Assembly (NCBI RefSeq): GCF_000379625.1
Contig: NZ_KB903223.1
Coordinates: 43,090 to 107,089, forward strand
DNA from: Actinomycetospora chiangmaiensis DSM 45062
GTDB taxonomy: Bacteria; Actinomycetota; Actinomycetes; Mycobacteriales; Pseudonocardiaceae
Direction: 5' to 3'
DNA: 64,000 bases
The notes beneath the pieces were generated by a model. That model saw only the letters and a program-made list of their open reading frames with translations. It was not told where the DNA came from and made no database searches. Made by a program: the position numbers and the translations under genes. This document shows, piece by piece, positions 60,763-64,000 of the stretch (positions are counted from its first letter, which is position 1; each line of letters opens with the position of its first letter).

Positions 60763-62325
60763 ATGGCCTCACCCACCCGGACCGACGACCCGGCGACCCC
60801 ACCGGTCCACCCGGTGGACGAGCTGCTGCCGCTGCCACGGCTGCTCGTCCTCGGACTGCAGCACCTGTTCATCATGTACGCCGGGGCGATCGCGGTGCCC
60901 CTGATCGTCGGTCCGGCGGTCGGGCTCGACGAGTCCGACATCGCGATCCTCGTCAGCGCGGACCTGCTGGTGTGCGGGATCGCCTCGATCATCCAGTCCG
61001 CCGGCATCGGACGGATCCTCGGCGTGAAGCTGCCCGTGGTCGCCGGGGCCACCTTCACGGTCCTCAACCCGATGATCATCATCGCCAACTCGTACGGCGG
61101 CCGGGACGGCCTGCCCTACGTCTACGGCGCGATGATCATCGCCGGCGTCTTCGGGCTCATCATCGCGAAGCCGTTCTCGATGGTGATCCGGTACTTCCCG
61201 CCGCTGGTGACGGGGACGGTCATCGCCATGATCGGGCTCTCGCTGATCGGGGCCAACATCGGGCTCATCGCGGGCGACAAGACCTCCACCTTCACCCCGC
61301 AGATCCCCCAGCTGAACGCAGCGGGCCAGCCGTTCCTCGGCTCCGACGGCTCGGTCGCGATGGTCACCAACCCCGACGCCGGCCAGGTCTCGCACATCGT
61401 GCTCGCCGGCGTGGTCGTGCTCATGATCGTGGTGTTCGCCCGGTTCCTGCGGGGCTTCCTGGGCCAGACCTCGGTCCTCATCGCGATCGTCCTGGGCACG
61501 ATCATCGCCATCCCGATGAGCCTGGTCGACTTCTCCTCGGTCGGCTCCAGCGGCTGGTTCGGGATCGCCCCGCCGTTCCACTTCGGGCCCCCGAAGTTCG
61601 CCGCCGCGGCGATCATCTCGATGTGCATCGTCATGCTGGTGACCTACGTCGAGTCGACCGCCGACATGCTCGCAGTGGGTGAGCTGACCGGCCGCGACCT
61701 CCGCCCGAACGACCTCGCCCGCGGCCTCGCCGTGGACGGGCTGTCGGCCTTCCTCGCGGGCTTCATGAACTCGTTCCCCGACACCGCCTACGCGGAGAAC
61801 GTCGGCCTGGTGAGCATGACGAACGTCCGCAGCCGGTGGGTGGTCACGGTCTGCGGCGTGGGGCTCGTGATCCTCGGCCTGGTGCCCAAGGTCGGCGCGG
61901 TGGTGGCGGCGCTGCCCGGACCGGTGGTGGGCGGCGCGGCCACGGTGATGTTCGCGATGGTCACCGCGGTCGGCATCCAGACCCTGCACAAGGTGACCTT
62001 CGGCGGGCCGAACAACCACAACCTGCTGATCATCGCCGTGTCGTTCTCGATCGGCCTGATCCCGACGATCCAGCCGAAGTTCTACCAGCACTTCTCGTCC
62101 GACTTCCAGGTGATCTTCGGGTCCTCCATCACCTCGACGGTCATCGTGGTGTTCGTGCTGAACCTCGTGTTCAACCACTGGCTGCCGAACTTCCCCCGCC
62201 GCGCGGGGGCCGTGGAGGAGGCGGTGCAGGCCGGCGCGGTCACCGGGGGCACGCCGCCCGACGAGGGGGCAACGGCGCCCGCCGCGCGGGAGTCCGAGGA
62301 CGGCGTGGCCCGCCACCGGGCCTGA
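60763..62325 (+). CDS. NCS2 family purine/uracil permease
   Basis: 520 aa with about 14 membrane segments. LLVLGLQHLFIMYAGAIAVPLIVG, PVVAGATFTVLNPMI, TGTVIAMIGLSLIGANI and DGLSAFLAGFMNSFPDTAYAENVGLVSMTNVRSRWV are NCS2 signatures; the last matches the NxGLxxxTxVxSR segment of xanthine and uric acid transporters. It should import purines with H+ or Na+. ATG 60763 follows GGGAG. It faces a deaminase gene (62353) with 27 bp between the stops, which suggests a purine salvage or degradation unit. Confidence 0.9.
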   Translation: MASPTRTDDPATPPVHPVDELLPLPRLLVLGLQHLFIMYAGAIAVPLIVGPAVGLDESDIAILVSADLLVCGIASIIQSAGIGRILGVKLPVVAGATFTVLNPMIIIANSYGGRDGLPYVYGAMIIAGVFGLIIAKPFSMVIRYFPPLVTGTVIAMIGLSLIGANIGLIAGDKTSTFTPQIPQLNAAGQPFLGSDGSVAMVTNPDAGQVSHIVLAGVVVLMIVVFARFLRGFLGQTSVLIAIVLGTIIAIPMSLVDFSSVGSSGWFGIAPPFHFGPPKFAAAAIISMCIVMLVTYVESTADMLAVGELTGRDLRPNDLARGLAVDGLSAFLAGFMNSFPDTAYAENVGLVSMTNVRSRWVVTVCGVGLVILGLVPKVGAVVAALPGPVVGGAATVMFAMVTAVGIQTLHKVTFGGPNNHNLLIIAVSFSIGLIPTIQPKFYQHFSSDFQVIFGSSITSTVIVVFVLNLVFNHWLPNFPRRAGAVEEAVQAGAVTGGTPPDEGATAPAARESEDGVARHRA

Positions 62326-62352
62326 GACGCGGCGCCGCTCGGACCGCGCCGC

Positions 62353-63756
62353 TCAGCCGACGCCCTGGATGCGCTCCGCCGCCCGGCGGTGGCGCACCAG
62401 GACGTCGTCGAGATCGGTGGCGACCGGCCGGGAGTCGCGCACCACGAAGCGGCCCGCGACGACGGTGTCGCGGGCGGCGGTCGGGCCGCACCGCAGCCAG
62501 GCCTCCACCGGGTCGGTCAGCGCGCCCGCGTATGCGAGGCCGGTCCGCGGCCAGACCACGAGGTCGGCCGCCGCGCCCACGGTGAGCTGCCCGATCTCCC
62601 CGGCCCGCCCCAGGCAGCGGGCCCCGTCGCGCGTCGCCAGGGTGAGCACGTCCCGGGCGCTCATCGCGGCGGGACCGGCCCGGAGCCGGCCGACGAGCAG
62701 GGCCTGCCGCGCCTCCAGCCACAGCGACGCCGCGTCGTTCGACGCCGAGCCGTCGCACCCGAGCCCGACCGGGGCGCCCGCCGCCCGCAGGTCGGGCACC
62801 GGGCAGATCCGGGCGTTCCCGAGGACGGCGTTCGACGACGGGCAGTGGGCGACGCCGGTCCCGGCCGCGCCGAGCCGGGCGATCTCGTCGTCGGAGGGGA
62901 ACAGGCAGTGCGCGACCCAGCTGCGGTCGCCGAGCCAGCCCACCTCCTCGAAGTGCTCCACCGGGCGGCGCCCGAACGTCTCGAGGCAGTAGGCGTCCTC
63001 GTCGGCGTCCTCGGCGAGGTGGGTGTGGAGGCGGACGTCGAGCCGCTCGGCGAGCTCCGCGGTCCGGGTCATGAGCTCGGGGGAGACGCTGAACGGCGAG
63101 CACGGCGCGAGCGCGACCCGGCACATCGACCCGGGGGAGGGGTCGTGGTGGGCCGCGACGAGGCGCTCGGAGTCGGCGAGCACGGCGTCGTCGTCCTGCA
63201 CCACCGAGCGCGGTGGCAACCCGCCGTCGTCGACCGAGCGGGTCATGGAGCCGCGGGTGGGGTGGAACCGCATCCCCGCCTCGCGCGCGGCGAGGATCTC
63301 GGCCGCCCAGAGGTCCCCGCCGCCGGCCGGGGCCACGTAGAGGTGGTCGGTGGTGGTCGTGCACCCGCCGAGGGCCAGCTCGGCGAGCCCGACGCGGGCG
63401 GCGAGGTAGGACGCCTCCTCGTCGAGACCCGCCCACAGCGGGTAGAGCGTGGTGAGCCAGGCGAACAGGCCGCCGCGGATCGCGGGCCCGTGGCTCCGCG
63501 TGAGGTTCTGGTAGAGGTGGTGGTGCGTGTTCACCAGGCCGGGCGTCACCAGGCAGCCCGTGGCGTCGAGGGTCTCGACCGCGGGTGGGGGCGGGCCGGT
63601 CCCGACGCCGGTGACGGTGCCCCCGGTGATCGCGACCCAGCCGCCCGGGAGTTCGCGGCCGGCGTCGTCGCAGAGGACCACGAGATCGGCACCGGCGACG
63701 ACCAGGTCGGCCGGGGCGGGGGCGTCGGTCACGGCGTCGGTCACGGCGTCGGTCAC
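62353..63756 (-). CDS. 8-oxoguanine deaminase-like amidohydrolase
   Basis: 467 aa. The metal ligands are in NTHHHLYQNLTRSHG (His78 and His80), HTHLAEDADEDAYC and GLGCDGSASNDAASLWLEARQAL, the latter with the catalytic Asp. GVAHCPSSNAVLG is the TrzN/AtzB/guanine-deaminase-family mark. In this branch, 8-oxoguanine deaminases carry VNTHHHLYQ. GGGAG precedes GTG 63756, and the N-terminus begins with a threefold TDAV repeat from three 12-bp DNA repeats, giving several possible GTG starts. It probably acts on a purine imported by the NCS2 permease. Confidence 0.85.
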   Translation of the reverse strand: MTDAVTDAVTDAPAPADLVVAGADLVVLCDDAGRELPGGWVAITGGTVTGVGTGPPPPAVETLDATGCLVTPGLVNTHHHLYQNLTRSHGPAIRGGLFAWLTTLYPLWAGLDEEASYLAARVGLAELALGGCTTTTDHLYVAPAGGGDLWAAEILAAREAGMRFHPTRGSMTRSVDDGGLPPRSVVQDDDAVLADSERLVAAHHDPSPGSMCRVALAPCSPFSVSPELMTRTAELAERLDVRLHTHLAEDADEDAYCLETFGRRPVEHFEEVGWLGDRSWVAHCLFPSDDEIARLGAAGTGVAHCPSSNAVLGNARICPVPDLRAAGAPVGLGCDGSASNDAASLWLEARQALLVGRLRAGPAAMSARDVLTLATRDGARCLGRAGEIGQLTVGAAADLVVWPRTGLAYAGALTDPVEAWLRCGPTAARDTVVAGRFVVRDSRPVATDLDDVLVRHRRAAERIQGVG

Positions 63757-63859
63757 GGGGGACTCCCGACTCTCGGCGAGGAGGACCCCGGGATCCCATC
63801 GTGCCGGTGTTGCGTCCCGGCTACGACGGTGCTGCGTCGGCGGCCCCGTCCGCGTCGGC

Positions 63860-64000
63860 TCAGCCGACGGCGGTGCCGAGGGCGATGCCGATGCCGTAGG
63901 TGACGGCGAGTCCGAGGCCGCCGCCGATGACGACGCGCAGCATCGCCTTGAGCGGGGCGGCGCCGCCGAGGCGGGCGCCGGCCCAGCCGGCGATCCCGAG
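63860..64000 (-). CDS. VIT family (VIT1/CCC1) transporter, C-terminal end
   Basis: Only the last 46 residues are present; the rest lies beyond the window. The sequence WAGARLGGAAPLKAMLRVVIGGGLGLAVTYGIGIALGTAVG contains the two final membrane segments of VIT1/CCC1-like iron or manganese transporters, with the RVVxGGxLxxAxTYGxG motif. The family exports Fe2+ or Mn2+. The frame is open from the window edge to TGA at 63860-63862. Confidence 0.7.
   Translation of the reverse strand, partial: LGIAGWAGARLGGAAPLKAMLRVVIGGGLGLAVTYGIGIALGTAVG

Overview
The window is very GC-rich, densely packed DNA from an actinobacterium. The block gcvH - garA-like FHA gene - ftsR-like MerR gene - DUF151 gene - second MerR gene - gcvP (37.7-44.6 kb) has the gene order known from mycobacteria and their relatives. 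With many GTG starts, many apparently leaderless genes (a TAnnnT box about 7 nt before the start codon), an AroQ-gamma secreted chorismate mutase and a conservon-type DUF742 protein, this points to the Mycobacteriales/Pseudonocardiales (for example a Pseudonocardia or Actinomycetospora relative). The genus is a guess. No tRNA, rRNA, CRISPR array, IS element or phage gene was seen.

Layout. 0-4.7 kb: a DevS/DevR-like two-component pair interleaved with three paralogous AraC-type regulators, one cut by the window edge. 5.4-9.9 kb: a minimal Rpf-type muralytic enzyme, a conserved hypothetical with a perfect upstream palindrome, a glycogen-debranching-type glycosidase, a small membrane protein and a secreted chorismate mutase. 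9.96-29.4 kb: the main accessory region, a catabolic island for an unknown acid degraded through CoA esters. It holds a zinc alcohol dehydrogenase, a frameshifted SDR, an MHS-type importer, a crotonase-fold protein, an APH-like kinase, four intact SDR/dehydrogenase-type genes or partners, three acyl-CoA dehydrogenases, a DUF35 protein plus thiolase-fold pair, a TetR regulator, two SnoaL-like proteins, a nitroreductase, an alpha/beta hydrolase, an EthD-like protein, an acyl-CoA ligase, a DUF1254/1214 protein and a VOC protein. Many start and stop codons overlap. Palindromes of the type TGAACY...RGTTCA lie at every promoter-bearing gap of the island, including the promoter of the TetR gene, so the island looks like one regulon.

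29.4-33.9 kb: an SDR with an XRE regulator, a YqeY-like protein, a TauE/SafE permease, an S4 RNA-binding protein and an orphan DUF742 protein carrying three VGRTGARF repeats. 34.0-37.7 kb: selD and a GT9 glycosyltransferase converging on a perfect 18-bp inverted repeat, then a 3-hydroxybutyrate-dehydrogenase-like SDR and a CDP-alcohol phosphatidyltransferase. 37.7-44.6 kb: the gcvH-garA-ftsR-DUF151-merR-gcvP block, with a tandem glycine riboswitch before gcvP. 44.6-53.3 kb: MFS transporter, universal stress protein, renalase-like oxidase, two coupled CNNM/CorC membrane proteins, a PPOX/F420-type protein, an SDR and coaA. 53.4-64 kb: a MarR regulator, a series of small conserved genes (DinB-like, DUF427, methyltransferase, DUF2071, START-like), a CocE-type hydrolase with a divergent TetR, an XRE regulator, and a purine unit (NCS2 permease facing an 8-oxoguanine-deaminase-like amidohydrolase). 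The window ends inside a VIT-family transporter gene.
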